Positions 1 to 10,775 are shown, counted from the first letter of the stretch. The stretch is 64,000 bases of DNA from Saccharospirillaceae bacterium (GCA_022448365.1 JAKVCS010000003.1:1426001-1490000); one strand, 5' to 3'. The notes: generated by a model not told the origin, from the sequence alone. Translations and numbers: made by a program.

Positions 1-376
1 CTAATTGCTGACGCATTGCATCGGTATCAATGTCTTCGATACGGGCTTTCATGTGGGCATTATCGGTTTTCATACCGGCCTGCCAACCAGTAAAAGAACG
101 GGCATTAATACCGCGTTTCTGTAAGGCCATAGACAACAGGGCAATAGTTACCTGCTCACCGGTAGAAACCAATACATCCATTTCACGCGGAGTCGGGTTA
201 TCGGATATATCATTTGCCAGGCCGATTAAGCGGTTGGTTTCACCACTCATTGCCGATACTGCCACCACGATCTGATGGCCAGCATCATGGAAAGATTTCA
301 CTTTATCCGCGACGTGTTCGATGCGTTCGATGGAACCAACGGAAGTACCGCCGTATTTCTGTACGTATAACGCCAT
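1..376 (-). CDS. lysC: Aspartate kinase, N-terminal part
   Basis: Aspartokinase phosphorylates aspartate, the first step to lysine, threonine, methionine and diaminopimelate. The gene starts at the ATG complementary to 374-376 and runs off the left edge, so only about 125 N-terminal residues are present. Visible are the kinase start MALYVQKYGGTSVGS, the segment VVVAVSAMSGETNRLI and VLVSTGEQVTIALL, all typical of the amino-acid kinase fold. The ACT regulatory domains lie outside the window. It follows alaS on the same strand, as in pseudomonads, where csrA comes next; that gene would lie beyond the edge. A terminator after alaS suggests separate transcription. Confidence 0.95.
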   Translation of the reverse strand, partial: MALYVQKYGGTSVGSIERIEHVADKVKSFHDAGHQIVVAVSAMSGETNRLIGLANDISDNPTPREMDVLVSTGEQVTIALLSMALQKRGINARSFTGWQAGMKTDNAHMKARIEDIDTDAMRQQL

Positions 377-537
377 GATAATTCACTGGGTCGACTGATT
401 TTTGAGGGCGCTAATTAAACACTAATTGACTCATTCAGAAAAGTTTTGGCCGGAATTTAAGCAGCATTCGAAGACATTTCAGCGGGAAAACCTCAGTTAT
501 AGCGTAAAAAGTGAGACTGGCTATTTATCAGATAAAC

Positions 538-574
538 AAAAGCCGCATTATTCCTGACGAATAATGCGGCTTTT
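538..574 (-). terminator. Rho-independent terminator after alaS
   Basis: A perfect 15-bp inverted repeat (538-552 and 560-574) with a 7-nt loop and A/T-rich ends lies 30 bp past the alaS stop. The outer bases give a T run on both strands, so it could act in either direction. Confidence 0.85.
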
Positions 575-607
575 AAATGACATGGAGGCCGGGTAAAAGT
601 GCTGGTA

Positions 608-3250
608 TTAACCCAGCTGCTCAGCAGCCCAATTCTCAAATGCCTCAAGGGCCTGATCAATACCTTCCGGCTTCTGACCACCTGCCTGTGCCATTTCAGG
701 TTTACCACCACCGCGGCCATCAACAAACTGGGCAACCGCTTTCACCGCATCACCAGCTTTGGCTTTACCAATGACATCCTTAGTGGCGCCAGCCAACAAT
801 GTCACCTTGCCGTCATTATCCGCAGCCAGCATGATCAGCGCGGACCCCAGCTTATCCTTCAGGCCATCCATGGTCGTTTTCATGGTTGGAACATCGGTAC
901 CGTCGATACGTGCCGTCAACACCTTGATACCTGCGATGTCTTTTGCCTGAGATGCCAGATCGGAACCTGCGGAACTGGCCAGCTTAGCCTTTAACGCTTC
1001 AATTTCTTTTTCCAGCTGACGGCTACGTGCCACCAGTTGTTCAACTTTGTCACCAACGTTATCCGTACTGCCTTTAACCAGGCGAGCGATGCCACCTAAC
1101 GCCGCTTCCTGTGCCGCAACAAAATCCAGCGCTGCCTGACCGGCAACCGCTTCAATACGACGAACACCGGCAGCAGCAGACGCTTCGGTAGTAATCTTCA
1201 ATAACCCTAAGTCACCGGTGCGTTTGGCATGAGTACCGCCACACAATTCAATTGAGAACTGCTCAGCCCCCTCACCGGTGCCCATCGACAGTACGCGTAC
1301 TTCGTCGTCGTATTTCTCACCGAACAACGCCATCGCACCACTGTTTTTGGCATCATCGATATTCATCAGCTTGGTCACCACTTCGCTGTTATCACGGATC
1401 TGATCGTTCACCATGGTTTCTACCGCAGTGATTTCTTCAGCGGTCAGCGCTTCCAGATTCGAGAAGTCAAAACGCAGTTTGTCGTAGGTGACCAGCGAGC
1501 CTTTCTGAGCAACGTGTTCACCCAGAACATGGCGCAATGCAGCATGCAATAAATGGGTAGCGGTGTGGTGTAACGCCGTTGCCGCACGCTTTTTGGCATC
1601 AACTTCGGCGGTCAACTGGTCACCTATTTTGACGCAGCCCTCAACCAAGACACCGTGGTGCACGTGGTTACCGTTTTCCTTGGTGGTGTTTTTAACCTGA
1701 AACACCACACAGTCGTTTTTCAGAAAACCGGTATCACCGGCCTGACCACCGCTCTCGCCATAAAATGCGGTTGCATCCAGTACCAGCAGTGCTTCGTCAC
1801 CGGCATTCAGCGCATCCACTTTTTCGCCGTCTTTGATTAATGCCTGAACCGCACCTGCGTTGCTCAGCTGATCGTAACCACAGAACGCAGTTTCACCATC
1901 CAGATCCAGGCCACCAGCCGCTTTGGCTGAGAAGTTACCGGCTGCACGTGCGGTTTCACGCTGATGAGTCATGGCTTTATCGAAGCCTTCTTCATCAACT
2001 TTCAAATCTTTTTCGCGGGCCACGTCAGCGGTCAAATCAACAGGGAATCCGTATGTATCGTAAAGCTTGAATACGGTTTCGCCGGGAATGGTGTCGCCAT
2101 CCAGTTTAGCGATAGCATCGTTTAAAATGCTCATGCCTTTATCCAGCGTTTTAGCGAATTGCTCTTCCTCTAAACGCAGTACTTTTGATACCTGATCCTG
2201 CAACTTCACCAGCTCTGGGTAGGCTTCACCCATTTGCTCAGCTAACGCAGGTACCAACTTGTGGAAGAAGCCAGCCGGTGCACCCAGCATGTGACCGTGA
2301 CGCACAGCACGGCGAACAATACGACGCAAAACATAACCACGACCTTCATTCGACGGGTAAACACCATCGACCACCAAGAAGGCGGTTGAACGAATGTGGT
2401 CAGCAATCACCCGTAACGATTTGTTTTCAGGATCAGTGCAACCGGTAACGTCACCCGCCGCTTTTAACAGCGCCTGAAACAGGTCGATTTCGTAATTGGA
2501 ATGAACTCCCTGCATAATGGCCGAGATGCGCTCCAGACCCATACCGGTATCAACCGATGGCTTCGGCAGCGGTTGCATTTCACCGTCTTCAGTGCGGTTG
2601 AATTGCATGAACACGTTATTCCAGATCTCAATAAAGCGGTCGCCGTCTTCTTCCGGGGTCCCCGGCTTACCACCCCAAATATGTTCGCCATGATCGTAGA
2701 AAATTTCAGTACAGGGTCCGCAAGGGCCGGTATCCCCCATTTGCCAGAAATTATCTGAAGCGTACTTGGCGCCTTTATTGTCACCGATGCGAATAATGCT
2801 GTCCGCAGGGATACCGACGTCTTTGTTCCAGATATCGAAGGCTTCGTCGTCTTCAGCGTATACCGTAACCAACAGCTTTTCTGTCGGCAGATTCAACCAC
2901 TGATCCGAGGTCAGAAACTCCCAGGCATATTTGATCGCATCCTGCTTGAAGTAGTCACCAAAACTGAAATTACCCAGCATTTCAAAAAAAGTATGGTGAC
3001 GCGCGGTATAACCAACATTTTCCAGATCGTTGTGCTTACCACCAGCACGCACACAACGCTGTGACGATGTGGCACGGGTGTAGCTGCGTTTATCCTGACC
3101 GAGGAAGCAATCTTTGAACTGCACCATACCAGCGTTGGTGAACAGCAGCGTTGGGTCATTCGCTGGAACTAATGGGCTTGAAGCCACCACTTCGTGGCCT
3201 TTGGAAGCAAAGAAGTCTAGGAACTTCTGACGAATCTCTGAGCTTTTCAT
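608..3250 (-). CDS. alaS: Alanine--tRNA ligase
   Basis: Charges tRNA-Ala with alanine and edits mischarged Ser/Gly. At 880 residues it has normal length. The N-terminal class II catalytic core begins [14 protein letters not shown]. The editing domain carries the zinc-type motif [13 protein letters not shown] and the later [12 protein letters not shown] coiled coil and the C-terminal C-Ala domain with [14 protein letters not shown] follow. The start was chosen by the family N-terminus. The gene lies upstream of lysC on the same strand, and the 237 bp in front of it is shared with a divergent small membrane gene. Confidence 0.98.
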   Translation of the reverse strand: MKSSEIRQKFLDFFASKGHEVVASSPLVPANDPTLLFTNAGMVQFKDCFLGQDKRSYTRATSSQRCVRAGGKHNDLENVGYTARHHTFFEMLGNFSFGDYFKQDAIKYAWEFLTSDQWLNLPTEKLLVTVYAEDDEAFDIWNKDVGIPADSIIRIGDNKGAKYASDNFWQMGDTGPCGPCTEIFYDHGEHIWGGKPGTPEEDGDRFIEIWNNVFMQFNRTEDGEMQPLPKPSVDTGMGLERISAIMQGVHSNYEIDLFQALLKAAGDVTGCTDPENKSLRVIADHIRSTAFLVVDGVYPSNEGRGYVLRRIVRRAVRHGHMLGAPAGFFHKLVPALAEQMGEAYPELVKLQDQVSKVLRLEEEQFAKTLDKGMSILNDAIAKLDGDTIPGETVFKLYDTYGFPVDLTADVAREKDLKVDEEGFDKAMTHQRETARAAGNFSAKAAGGLDLDGETAFCGYDQLSNAGAVQALIKDGEKVDALNAGDEALLVLDATAFYGESGGQAGDTGFLKNDCVVFQVKNTTKENGNHVHHGVLVEGCVKIGDQLTAEVDAKKRAATALHHTATHLLHAALRHVLGEHVAQKGSLVTYDKLRFDFSNLEALTAEEITAVETMVNDQIRDNSEVVTKLMNIDDAKNSGAMALFGEKYDDEVRVLSMGTGEGAEQFSIELCGGTHAKRTGDLGLLKITTEASAAAGVRRIEAVAGQAALDFVAAQEAALGGIARLVKGSTDNVGDKVEQLVARSRQLEKEIEALKAKLASSAGSDLASQAKDIAGIKVLTARIDGTDVPTMKTTMDGLKDKLGSALIMLAADNDGKVTLLAGATKDVIGKAKAGDAVKAVAQFVDGRGGGKPEMAQAGGQKPEGIDQALEAFENWAAEQLG

Positions 3251-3450
3251 ACGGTGCTTAAATCCGAACGGACAAAATAAAAGCGGGAGTATAGCGGTTA
3301 GCCCACGTATATCGCCAGCCGCGCAGCAAAGGGAACGCCAATTTTGCGGAATAAAACTGGCTGTATAAGGCGACCCATGAGTTCCGAGCGTGATCTTTCT
3401 TCATACAAACAACAGCAGTGACAAAACACATATTTATAACTACAATGGAA

Positions 3451-3475
3451 TATATTGATTTAGAAATACAATATA
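3451..3475 (+). promoter_or_regulatory. AT-rich dyad in the promoter region of the YgaP-like gene
   Basis: TATATTG (3451-3457) and CAATATA (3469-3475) form perfect 7-bp arms around an 11-nt spacer, ending 12 bp before the start codon at 3488. It overlaps plausible promoter hexamers. It could be an operator for an ArsR- or other winged-helix-type repressor; the regulator is not identified. Confidence 0.4.
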
Positions 3476-3487
3476 AATTGGAGTAAA

Positions 3488-3694
3488 ATGATGAATATTG
3501 ATCGTTTAATCTTTGCCATTGCTGGCCTATTCATTCTGATGAGCATCACTCTCAGCCTTTTTTACAGTAGCTACTGGCTGGGGCTTAGTGCATTTGTAGC
3601 AGCCAACATGCTGCAGGCGGCTTTTACCGGTTTCTGTCCGCTTGCGAGCATCCTGAAAAGACTGGGGATTGAACCGGGTAACGCATTCAACTGA
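3488..3694 (+). CDS. YgaP-like DUF2892 inner-membrane protein
   Basis: A 68-residue (or 67, from the second Met at 3491) membrane protein with two predicted transmembrane helices (about residues 5-28 and 30-45). It ends in the conserved DUF2892 segment [13 protein letters not shown]. This domain forms the membrane anchor of rhodanese YgaP and also occurs alone; standalone copies often lie near sulfur- or stress-responsive genes, but no rhodanese is found here. A GGAG ribosome site is at 3480-3483. It is divergent from alaS, and an inverted repeat sits just upstream. Molecular function is unknown. Confidence 0.8.
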   Translation: MMNIDRLIFAIAGLFILMSITLSLFYSSYWLGLSAFVAANMLQAAFTGFCPLASILKRLGIEPGNAFN

Positions 3695-3805
3695 TCGCCA
3701 CAGCGTATTAAGAAGCGACTCTCCTTCACTCACTTGGCCTGATCACACCTACTCAGCTTGCGTCCGGCCCTTATAATCGCGGCTCCCATCATGGAGGCCG
3801 TGTTT

Positions 3806-4825
3806 ATGCTGCGTATGCTTTTTTCTTTGTCTGGTGCCGCTGTTTTCTCTCTGACGTTCATTTGCAACACCGTTTTCGCCGACCCGGATGCTCCTCATCA
3901 GCCCGCTTCCTGGGCACCGTACCCAAAAAACCTGAGCCAGTTCGATTACAGCGGTGAGAAATTACAGCAGCATTGGCCAGAGTTGACCAAAGCGACCTTT
4001 ATCGAATTCCCCAGTGCAGAAAACCTGCGTAAAGAAGCCCTACAATACCCCAAGCTAATGGCTTACTCACGGGAGCAGGCACAGCAAAGAGACGCCCACC
4101 CGGCATTACAAGCGGTGGCTGAAGACAACTTTGAACCACTGGCCACAGCTGTTCAGCATATCTGGCGTTTACACTTTCAGGGCGACTTTGAGCAAGCTTA
4201 TCAACTGGGTAAAAAGCTCGGTCCGGCAGGTCTGATACCGGCGCTTTACTCCCGCCTGATATACACAACACTGATTGAGAAGGATGATGCAAAACGCCTG
4301 ACGGCTTACCGCGAGATTTCATACCGTTCCAACCAGTTATTACCCTTGGCACCCGACCATGCTTTCTCCTTATTCGGTCTCGCCTATGCTCATGCCAGGG
4401 AACTGGAGCTCATGAGTACATCCGCTGCCGCTTCAACTGATTATTTGAGTCAAACTCAGGACATACTTGAGCGCCTGCAACAACGCTACCCGCAACGCGC
4501 CCTCTACCCGGCAATGCTGGGAGGCTTGCATGCTGGCGTCGTCGAACGTGTTGGTTCGATCATTGGCACCATGACATACGGCTCCAGTGAGTCCGGTGCG
4601 TTAAAAGCGTTCAGCCGCGCACTGGCACTCGAGAGTGGTGTCCCGGTAATACTGAACGAATATGCCGCTGCGCTGACGCGAATGGACGCCAGCGACTTTG
4701 CCAAAGACATCAGCCGTGCATTGACCCGGTGTATTCAGCTACCGGTTTTCAGCGCCGAAGAAGCATTAAACCGGCAAGCATGTCAGAATAAGCTCTCTCA
4801 GCTGATAGCTTCGGATTCCTTATGA
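3806..4825 (+). CDS. Periplasmic TPR-like protein, function unknown
   Basis: I place the start at ATG 3806, because GGAGG lies 8 bp upstream (3793-3797) and a signal peptide follows (MLRMLFSLSGAAVFSLT to about residue 25, cleavage near VFA). The mature protein of about 315 residues is mostly alpha-helical. Repeating hydrophobic and Ala-rich helices (FEQAYQLGKKLG, LYPAMLGGLHAG, ALKAFSRALALE) resemble degenerate TPR/Sel1-type repeats. It overlaps the next gene by four bases (ATGA), so the two are probably translated together. I recognise no named family, and no catalytic motif is seen. Confidence 0.7.
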   Translation: MLRMLFSLSGAAVFSLTFICNTVFADPDAPHQPASWAPYPKNLSQFDYSGEKLQQHWPELTKATFIEFPSAENLRKEALQYPKLMAYSREQAQQRDAHPALQAVAEDNFEPLATAVQHIWRLHFQGDFEQAYQLGKKLGPAGLIPALYSRLIYTTLIEKDDAKRLTAYREISYRSNQLLPLAPDHAFSLFGLAYAHARELELMSTSAAASTDYLSQTQDILERLQQRYPQRALYPAMLGGLHAGVVERVGSIIGTMTYGSSESGALKAFSRALALESGVPVILNEYAAALTRMDASDFAKDISRALTRCIQLPVFSAEEALNRQACQNKLSQLIASDSL

Positions 4826-5064
4826 CTTTACCTTTCGCCGCTGAAATAGCCACGCCGCTGCTGCTAATTGCCCTGGTCTTATCAGCTACCCTGCTGATGC
4901 TGCAACTGGCAGTTGGTCCTTTTGGCCATGTGAAGTTTCTCCACCTTCATCAAGCCTATATCAAACAACCGAAAGCTCTGCGTTACCCGATGACCACCGT
5001 GGCTGTTATCGTTATTGTCTTGGCAGTGACACACCTGCTGGGTATCTGGGGCTTTCATCACTGA
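4822..5064 (+). CDS. Small two-helix membrane protein coupled to the TPR gene
   Basis: An 80-residue protein with two strong transmembrane stretches (about residues 11-33 and 55-76) joined by a polar, basic loop (HLHQAYIKQPKALRYP). Its ATG overlaps the stop of the preceding periplasmic gene, the classic sign of translational coupling, so the pair may form one envelope complex. No family is recognised. Confidence 0.65.
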   Translation: MTLPFAAEIATPLLLIALVLSATLLMLQLAVGPFGHVKFLHLHQAYIKQPKALRYPMTTVAVIVIVLAVTHLLGIWGFHH

Positions 5065-5107
5065 GCCTGTTAACACAGGGATAGCAATCCGCAGTAATGA
5101 GGAAAGG

Positions 5108-5998
5108 ATGTCCACTTATCTTGACCCGTTATCGAGTAAAGCCGTGTTTATTGATAACGCTGGCATTAATCTCGAAGTACATGACTTCGGAGAAACATCA
5201 GACAAACTGGTGATTCTATTGCATGGTTTCCCAGAGTGCTGGGGCGCCTGGCGCCACCAGATTGCCCCCTTGGTCACTGCCGGCTATCGGGTGTTGGTCC
5301 CCAACCTTCGTGGTTACGGCAAAGGGGATAAACCAGCAAAAATAATCGACTACCGCATCGATAAACTGGCAACGGATATCGATGCACTGTTGATGTTTGC
5401 GCAACACGATAAATGCCATCTGGTTGGCCATGACTGGGGTGGCGCTATTGCCTGGTGGTATGGCATTCATTGCTCGGACAAATTGCACAGCCTGAGCATT
5501 CTGAATGCCCCACACCCGCTGGCCTTCCTGGAGGTACTGAAAAAGAGTCCACACCAGTGGCTGAAGAGCTGGTATATTTTTTTCTTCCAGCTGCCGTGGC
5601 TGCCGGAAGCGTTAATGTCGCGGTTAAATTTTAAGCGCTTGCGCGACACTTTAACCAAAACCTCTAACAAGGGCGCCTATGATCAGCGTGATATTGCCCT
5701 GCTAACACACACCTGGAGCCAGCCCGGCTGCATCAGGGCTATGCTGAATTATTATCGCTGCCTGTTGCGCGATATCAAACAGCCCTTGCATCCCGCCAAA
5801 GTCGAATGTCCGAGCCAGTTACTGTGGGGTGAACAAGACCTCGCTTTAACACTGCCGATGGCAGAATTAAGCATCAATTATCTTGCCAACGGTAAACTGA
5901 AACGCTTCCCCGATGCCAGCCACTGGCTGAACCATGATAAGCCGCAAGCAGTTACCGCAGAATTGTTACAGTTTTTCGAACAGTCGCAATTATGTTGA
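5108..5998 (+). CDS. Alpha/beta-fold hydrolase, epoxide-hydrolase-like
   Basis: A 296-residue enzyme with the alpha/beta hydrolase order. The oxyanion-hole motif is HGFPECWGAW near residue 40, the nucleophile elbow GHDWGGAIAW has Asp as nucleophile near residue 106, the acid lies in LWGEQDLAL and the catalytic His in ASHWLNHDKP near the C-terminus. An HGFPE motif with an Asp nucleophile is characteristic of soluble epoxide hydrolases and haloalkane dehalogenases; the HGFPE form favours the epoxide group. The substrate is unknown. AGGAAAGG lies just before the ATG. It stands 44 bp after the small membrane gene and may be cotranscribed with it. Confidence 0.85.
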   Translation: MSTYLDPLSSKAVFIDNAGINLEVHDFGETSDKLVILLHGFPECWGAWRHQIAPLVTAGYRVLVPNLRGYGKGDKPAKIIDYRIDKLATDIDALLMFAQHDKCHLVGHDWGGAIAWWYGIHCSDKLHSLSILNAPHPLAFLEVLKKSPHQWLKSWYIFFFQLPWLPEALMSRLNFKRLRDTLTKTSNKGAYDQRDIALLTHTWSQPGCIRAMLNYYRCLLRDIKQPLHPAKVECPSQLLWGEQDLALTLPMAELSINYLANGKLKRFPDASHWLNHDKPQAVTAELLQFFEQSQLC

Positions 5999-6021
5999 CA
6001 GCACCTTGCATTAATTTCTGA

Positions 6022-6056
6022 AAAGTGGCCACAAATGACCACTTTATCCGTATAAT
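6022..6056 (+). promoter_or_regulatory. ndh promoter with an inverted repeat
   Basis: A consensus -10 hexamer TATAAT is at 6051-6056, 45 bp before the ndh start. Just upstream, AAAGTGG (6022-6028) and CCACTTT (6039-6045) are perfect 7-bp arms with a 10-nt spacer covering the -35 zone, as expected for a repressor or activator site. The regulator is unknown. Confidence 0.5.
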
Positions 6057-6100
6057 GTGTGCAGTTTTTTCACTTTTTAATTCACTTTCGGAGTTCGCTT

Positions 6101-7396
6101 ATGCAACGCATCGTCATTATTGGCGGCGGCGCAGGCGGATTGGAACTGGCAACCCAGCTCGGACGCTCCCTGGGGCGTAAGGGGAAAGCTCAGATTGAGC
6201 TGATTGATGCCAATCCAACCCATCTGTGGAAACCGCTGCTGCACGAAGTCGCCACCGGCGCTTTGGATTCAGGGATCGACGAACTGAACTATCGCGCCCA
6301 CGGCAAAAAGCATGGCTTTAATTTTCAACTGGGTCGTATGTCCGGCCTGAATCGGGAAACCAAACACATCATCCTGGCCCCGATGCTAGACGACCTCGGT
6401 GAAGAAGTTCTGGCTGAACGCAAAGTCAGTTACGACACCCTCGTTCTGGCCATTGGTAGCGTGACGAATGACTTCGGTACCGAAGGAGCCAAAGAACACT
6501 GCATCTTCCTTGATAGCCGCAGACAAGCCGACAAGTTCCATCAGACTCTGCTCAATGAGTTCTTACGGGCCAATGCAAAAGCAGGCGCTGATGAGCAATT
6601 ACGCGATCTGGAAATTGCAATCGTTGGCGCTGGTGCAACCGGCGTTGAGCTTTCAGCTGAACTTTATAATACCGCTGAAGAGCTGGTGAGTTACGGTATG
6701 AAAAATCTCAAAACGGAGAACCTTAAAGTCACCCTGATCGAAGCGGGTGAGCGTATTCTTCCAGCACTGCCAGAACGTATTTCTGCAGCTGCGACCAAAG
6801 AACTGGAAAAGCTTGGTGTGACAGTTCGCACTAACACACTGATTACGGCAGCCACTGCTGAGGGGTTTGAAACCAAAGATCAAGGGCCCATAAAAGCCCG
6901 ATTAAAAGTCTGGGCCGCGGGAGTTAAAGCCCCGGAGTTTATGAAAACCCTGAGTTTAGAAACCAACCGCGCAAACCAAATTATGGTTAACCGTCATCTG
7001 CAAACCGAAGACGACGCCATTTTTGCTCTCGGAGACTGCGCTTGTATGCTGCAGGATGATGGCACACCGGTGCCTCCGCGCGCTCAAGCGGCGCACCAAC
7101 AAGCCAGTCATTTATTTACAGCGTTAAAGGCCCGCCATAAAAACAAACCCATCCCAGAGTTTATTTATAAAGACAAAGGGTCGCTGGTTTCGCTCAGTCG
7201 ATACAGTACTGTTGGTAGTTTAATGGGGAACTTAACCAAAGGATCGATGATGATTGAGGGCCGCTTGGCACGCCTGGTGTATGTATCTCTGTATCGCCTG
7301 CACCAGATTGCTTTGCACGGCTACTGGCATACAGTGCTGTTAACGTTGGTTGGGCACATCAATAAGGTCATCAGACCTCGTCTAAAACTGCATTAA
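6101..7396 (+). CDS. ndh: Type II NADH:quinone oxidoreductase
   Basis: A single-subunit, non-proton-pumping NADH dehydrogenase of the respiratory chain, peripheral on the inner membrane. The start is ATG 6101, where the protein opens directly with the FAD dinucleotide-binding motif [20 protein letters not shown] is at 6090-6093. The second nucleotide-binding motif [16 protein letters not shown] (NADH) lies near residue 180, and the FAD-contacting FALGDCACM near 310. Length is 431 residues, close to E. coli Ndh. The C-terminus is basic and amphipathic, fitting membrane association. The last 26 bp overlap the convergent AraC-type gene. Confidence 0.93.
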   Translation: MQRIVIIGGGAGGLELATQLGRSLGRKGKAQIELIDANPTHLWKPLLHEVATGALDSGIDELNYRAHGKKHGFNFQLGRMSGLNRETKHIILAPMLDDLGEEVLAERKVSYDTLVLAIGSVTNDFGTEGAKEHCIFLDSRRQADKFHQTLLNEFLRANAKAGADEQLRDLEIAIVGAGATGVELSAELYNTAEELVSYGMKNLKTENLKVTLIEAGERILPALPERISAAATKELEKLGVTVRTNTLITAATAEGFETKDQGPIKARLKVWAAGVKAPEFMKTLSLETNRANQIMVNRHLQTEDDAIFALGDCACMLQDDGTPVPPRAQAAHQQASHLFTALKARHKNKPIPEFIYKDKGSLVSLSRYSTVGSLMGNLTKGSMMIEGRLARLVYVSLYRLHQIALHGYWHTVLLTLVGHINKVIRPRLKLH

Positions 7397-8411
7397 CCTC
7401 TGTCTTTGCGGCTTCGGGTGCTAACGTCATGCGATATTCGCCTGGCGTTTTACCGGTCCAGCGTTTGAATGCCTTGTAAAAGGCGCTGGGCTCGGTATAA
7501 CCCACCATAAATGAGATCTCATACAGTGGTGTTGCTTCATCCAGAATCAACTTCATCGTTAATTCCTGACGTGCCTCATCCAGCAAGCTCTGATAGGACG
7601 TTCCTAACGCTTTCAGGCGCCGTTGTAGATTACGTACACTGATATCCATTCTGGCAGCGACAACCTCCTGACTAACATTGCGCTCCAGCAAACATTGCTC
7701 CAGGGTCTTTTTCAATTCGTTATAAATTGCCAGATATTCCCGGAATTTCTGATCATCTTTTTCTACTTCTCGCAGGGTATAACGGAAAACAGTGGCGTTG
7801 TGTGCCGGGTTTTGTCGCTGCCACGCAGGCAGTTGTATCTCTAATGCGAAGACCTCACCGGCGATAACCGGCACCAGTAAAAGCTCCTCCAGTCTCCGGT
7901 GATCAGCAACATGCCAGGGCAAGTGCAGTGATAATTCACCCGGTTTCAAAGTGCCGACAAGAACCTCAGCAATTGCGCGTGATAAACAAGCCAATGCCAT
8001 CAACAATTGACAACTACAATCGGAACGTTGAGCAGGCACCACCCGGATAATCTGAGAATCATCGCTCAATTCAAGCTCAAACTGCGCATTGCCAACCGTC
8101 AGATGCGTGAAACGAATGCACTGAGGCAAGCTTTTTTCCAGCGTTTCTCCGCACGCCAGTAAACGGGTAAGTGGCAAGTTCTGTTGCGCCAGGTACTGCC
8201 CTGCCTGAGCGATCAGAATTTCGCCGAAGCCCAGTTCAACCAAGTATTTATGAACGCCAGACAGGCGTTCAGCTGCTACCCAGCGTGGCAACGGCTGAGT
8301 GGCATCAATATTAAGTACCTTCCAGATCGGGTTAATATCGATATTGCGGCTATCCCAAAAATTCAGCAAATGCTGAAGCACCACGACATCAACCTGTACA
8401 GTCGGGCTCAT
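7371..8411 (-). CDS. AraC-family regulator with Arabinose_bd-type N-domain
   Basis: A 346-residue transcription factor. The C-terminal 100 residues contain two helix-turn-helix motifs ([20 protein letters not shown] and [20 protein letters not shown]) ending in the AraC signature [10 protein letters not shown]. The N-terminal 220 residues match the sensor domain seen in OruR/ArgR-like and virulence-type AraC proteins; the ligand is unknown. I prefer ATG 8411, which has AGGAGG three bases upstream; a GTG at 8426 would add five residues. The 3' end overlaps ndh head-on by 26 bp. The target is unknown, with ndh or its neighbours as candidates. Confidence 0.88.
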   Translation of the reverse strand: MSPTVQVDVVVLQHLLNFWDSRNIDINPIWKVLNIDATQPLPRWVAAERLSGVHKYLVELGFGEILIAQAGQYLAQQNLPLTRLLACGETLEKSLPQCIRFTHLTVGNAQFELELSDDSQIIRVVPAQRSDCSCQLLMALACLSRAIAEVLVGTLKPGELSLHLPWHVADHRRLEELLLVPVIAGEVFALEIQLPAWQRQNPAHNATVFRYTLREVEKDDQKFREYLAIYNELKKTLEQCLLERNVSQEVVAARMDISVRNLQRRLKALGTSYQSLLDEARQELTMKLILDEATPLYEISFMVGYTEPSAFYKAFKRWTGKTPGEYRMTLAPEAAKTEVNAVLDEV

Positions 8412-8650
8412 ATCCCTCCTCGACACGGAACTATGTTTATTGTTTTAAGACTTCCGATGAGTGCGAATACTGCACTCAGCCCACTTGTCTGGCGAGTGTG
8501 TTAACCGCTGCGTTTTATGTCAATAGACTGAGGCGACAGTGAAACAAATGTAAGGTAAAAAGATCACTTAAAGTTACAAAGAGTGGATTATTGCGACGAA
8601 ATAATGAACGACATCAAGCATTGCACCGGTCTGGTGCAACCTTATCATTT

Positions 8651-9121
8651 TCACATTTCATCCATGGCGTAAGCGATCTGATCACTACTGAATCCGCGAT
8701 AGGCAAGAAACCGAAATAACTTTTGCTTTTTATTTGGATCGGATTCTTTTAAAGAGTTCGCTTTTTTCTGCGCAACCTCAAACGCCAATTGAAACCAATC
8801 AACCTCTGAACTTTCCAAAGTCAGTTGAATTACATCACTGGCAAGACCTTTCTCACGCATTTCTTGCTTTAAACGGATAGGCCCAAGGCCACGCTGATAC
8901 CGACTATTGAGAAATGATTCGGCAAATCTCTGATCTGACTGCCAATTGCGCTGCTGAAAATCATCGAGTATCTGCTCTAATAATTCTGCACTATCGCAAC
9001 GTTTTTTTAATTTACGAAATAATTCCAGGCGGGAGTAATCGCGACGGGACAATAAATCAATTATTGCCCGTCGCAATTCTTTTTCGTCGAGAAACTCAGG
9101 CTTCTTCGGTTGCATCTGCAC
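8651..9121 (-). CDS. recX: Regulatory protein RecX
   Basis: RecX binds RecA filaments and limits their growth. The 156-residue protein has three RecX-type three-helix repeats: [40 protein letters not shown] and a last repeat ending [20 protein letters not shown]. Its start lies inside the last 26 bases of recA, in another frame, so expression is probably coupled to recA at a reduced level, as in other Gammaproteobacteria. About 240 bp without a gene follows it before the AraC-type gene. Confidence 0.95.
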   Translation of the reverse strand: MQMQPKKPEFLDEKELRRAIIDLLSRRDYSRLELFRKLKKRCDSAELLEQILDDFQQRNWQSDQRFAESFLNSRYQRGLGPIRLKQEMREKGLASDVIQLTLESSEVDWFQLAFEVAQKKANSLKESDPNKKQKLFRFLAYRGFSSDQIAYAMDEM

Positions 9122-10133
9122 CTTCAGAATCAGTAGCTTCCGTCGGTATATTTAATAATTGAGCACGAATTTCTTTTTCAATTTCTTCAGCGATTTCCTT
9201 ATGCTCTTCCAGATACTTCGACGCATTGGCTTTACCCTGACCAATTTTATCGCCCTGGTAGCTGTACCAGGCCCCGGATTTTTCAACCAAACCACACTTA
9301 ACACCCAGGTCGATTACTTCGCCCATGTGATAAATACCCTGGCCATACATAATCTGGAACTCAGCTTGTTTGAACGGCGGCGAAACTTTATTTTTAACGA
9401 CTTTTACGCGGGTTTCATTACCAACGATTTCGTCGCCCTGCTTCACCGAACCGGTACGTCGAATATCCAGTCGAACGGAGGAATAGAACTTCAGGGCATT
9501 ACCACCGGTTGTTGTTTCCGGGCTACCAAACATCACGCCGATTTTCATACGAATCTGGTTGATGAAAATCACCAGGCAGTTAGCATTTTTAACATTACCG
9601 GTAATTTTACGCAGTGCTTGCGACATTAACCGCGCCTGCAAACCCACATGAGAATCTCCCATGTCGCCTTCGATCTCAGCTTTAGGAGTTAACGCAGCAA
9701 CAGAATCCACCACAATCACGTCAACGGCATTTGAACGCACCAAACTGTCACAAATTTCTAATGCCTGCTCACCCGTGTCAGGCTGTGACACCAGTAAACT
9801 GTCTAAATCGATACCCAACTTTTCAGCATATAACGGGTCTAGTGCGTGTTCAGCGTCGATGATAGCAACAGTCTTTCCGGCCTTTTGTGCCTGCGCCATA
9901 GCCGACAAACACATAGTGGTTTTACCAGAACTTTCAGGGCCATAGATCTCAACAATACGACCCATTGGCAGACCACCAATACCCAGAGCAATGTCTAACC
10001 CCAGAGAGCCCGTCGATACCGCTGGAATGGCTTCACGTGGCTGCTCACCCATCTTCATGATGGCACCTTTACCGAACTGACGTTCAATCTGGCCTAAGGC
10101 GGCATCAAGAGCTTTTTGCTTGTTAGCGTCCAT
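9096..10133 (-). CDS. recA: Recombinase RecA
   Basis: The DNA strand-exchange ATPase and co-protease for LexA. It has 345 residues, the normal length. Walker A is GPESSGKTT (residues about 66-74), Walker B lies in [10 protein letters not shown], the L2 region includes [20 protein letters not shown], and the tail is acidic ([11 protein letters not shown]). A LexA-type box lies about 58 bp upstream, so it is SOS-induced. recX overlaps its 3' end and pncC lies upstream. Confidence 0.99.
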   Translation of the reverse strand: MDANKQKALDAALGQIERQFGKGAIMKMGEQPREAIPAVSTGSLGLDIALGIGGLPMGRIVEIYGPESSGKTTMCLSAMAQAQKAGKTVAIIDAEHALDPLYAEKLGIDLDSLLVSQPDTGEQALEICDSLVRSNAVDVIVVDSVAALTPKAEIEGDMGDSHVGLQARLMSQALRKITGNVKNANCLVIFINQIRMKIGVMFGSPETTTGGNALKFYSSVRLDIRRTGSVKQGDEIVGNETRVKVVKNKVSPPFKQAEFQIMYGQGIYHMGEVIDLGVKCGLVEKSGAWYSYQGDKIGQGKANASKYLEEHKEIAEEIEKEIRAQLLNIPTEATDSEGADATEEA

Positions 10134-10190
10134 AACAATTCCTTTAACTTTGTAGCTTTAAGACCAGCGGGTAAAACCCCGGTTCAGATC

Positions 10191-10208
10191 ACTGTAAATT
10201 TAACCAGT
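10191..10208 (-). promoter_or_regulatory. LexA (SOS) box of recA
   Basis: CTG, ten bases, CAG (10192-10207, within ACTGTAAATTTAACCAGT) fits the gammaproteobacterial LexA consensus and lies upstream of recA where the promoter is expected. Confidence 0.75.
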
Positions 10209-10292
10209 ATTTAACCATAGCTTTTTTTACGCGCCAACCCCAAAACAGAAAAAACACTGGAAAGATATACAGGACTATTTAACAACAGCCTC

Positions 10293-10775
10293 TTATGACG
10301 ACAACCAGCGACACAAACCTTGTACTCCGGCAACAATGGCCTGCTGCCTGACTTCACTTCGATCTCCGGCAAAACAAAAACGACGAGTCACCTGGTAACG
10401 GGCATCCCCCCAGGCAAACCAAACAGTACCCACAGGTTTTTCGTCACTGCCGCCACCTGGGCCGGCAATGCCACTGACTGCTACTGCGATGTCACCAAGG
10501 CTGTTATTTACCGCGCCAGCAACCATTGCACGGACGGTTTCTTCACTAACTGCACCATGATTTTCGATAATGGCAGGAGCAACCTCCAGGTAGCGTACTT
10601 TTGCCTCATTTGAGTAGGTTACAAAGCCACACTCGAACCAGTTTGAGCTGCCTGCTACATCCGTCAGCGCCGTTGCGATTCCACCGCCGGTACACGACTC
10701 TGCGGTTACCAGCCGCATATCCCGGCTTTGTAGCATTTCGGCCAGCGAGTGTATCGAATCTATCAGTTGTGGCAT
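10293..10775 (-). CDS. pncC: Nicotinamide-nucleotide amidase (CinA C-terminal family)
   Basis: Deamidates nicotinamide mononucleotide to nicotinate mononucleotide in NAD recycling. The 160-residue protein is the standalone CinA C-terminal domain. The signature TAESCTGGGIATALTDVAGSS includes the nucleophilic Ser, and the downstream VSGIAGPGGGSDEKPVGTVWFA is also conserved. AAGGAG precedes the ATG. It sits between mutS (divergent) and recA (same strand), its usual place in pseudomonads. Confidence 0.93.
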   Translation of the reverse strand: MPQLIDSIHSLAEMLQSRDMRLVTAESCTGGGIATALTDVAGSSNWFECGFVTYSNEAKVRYLEVAPAIIENHGAVSEETVRAMVAGAVNNSLGDIAVAVSGIAGPGGGSDEKPVGTVWFAWGDARYQVTRRFCFAGDRSEVRQQAIVAGVQGLCRWLSS

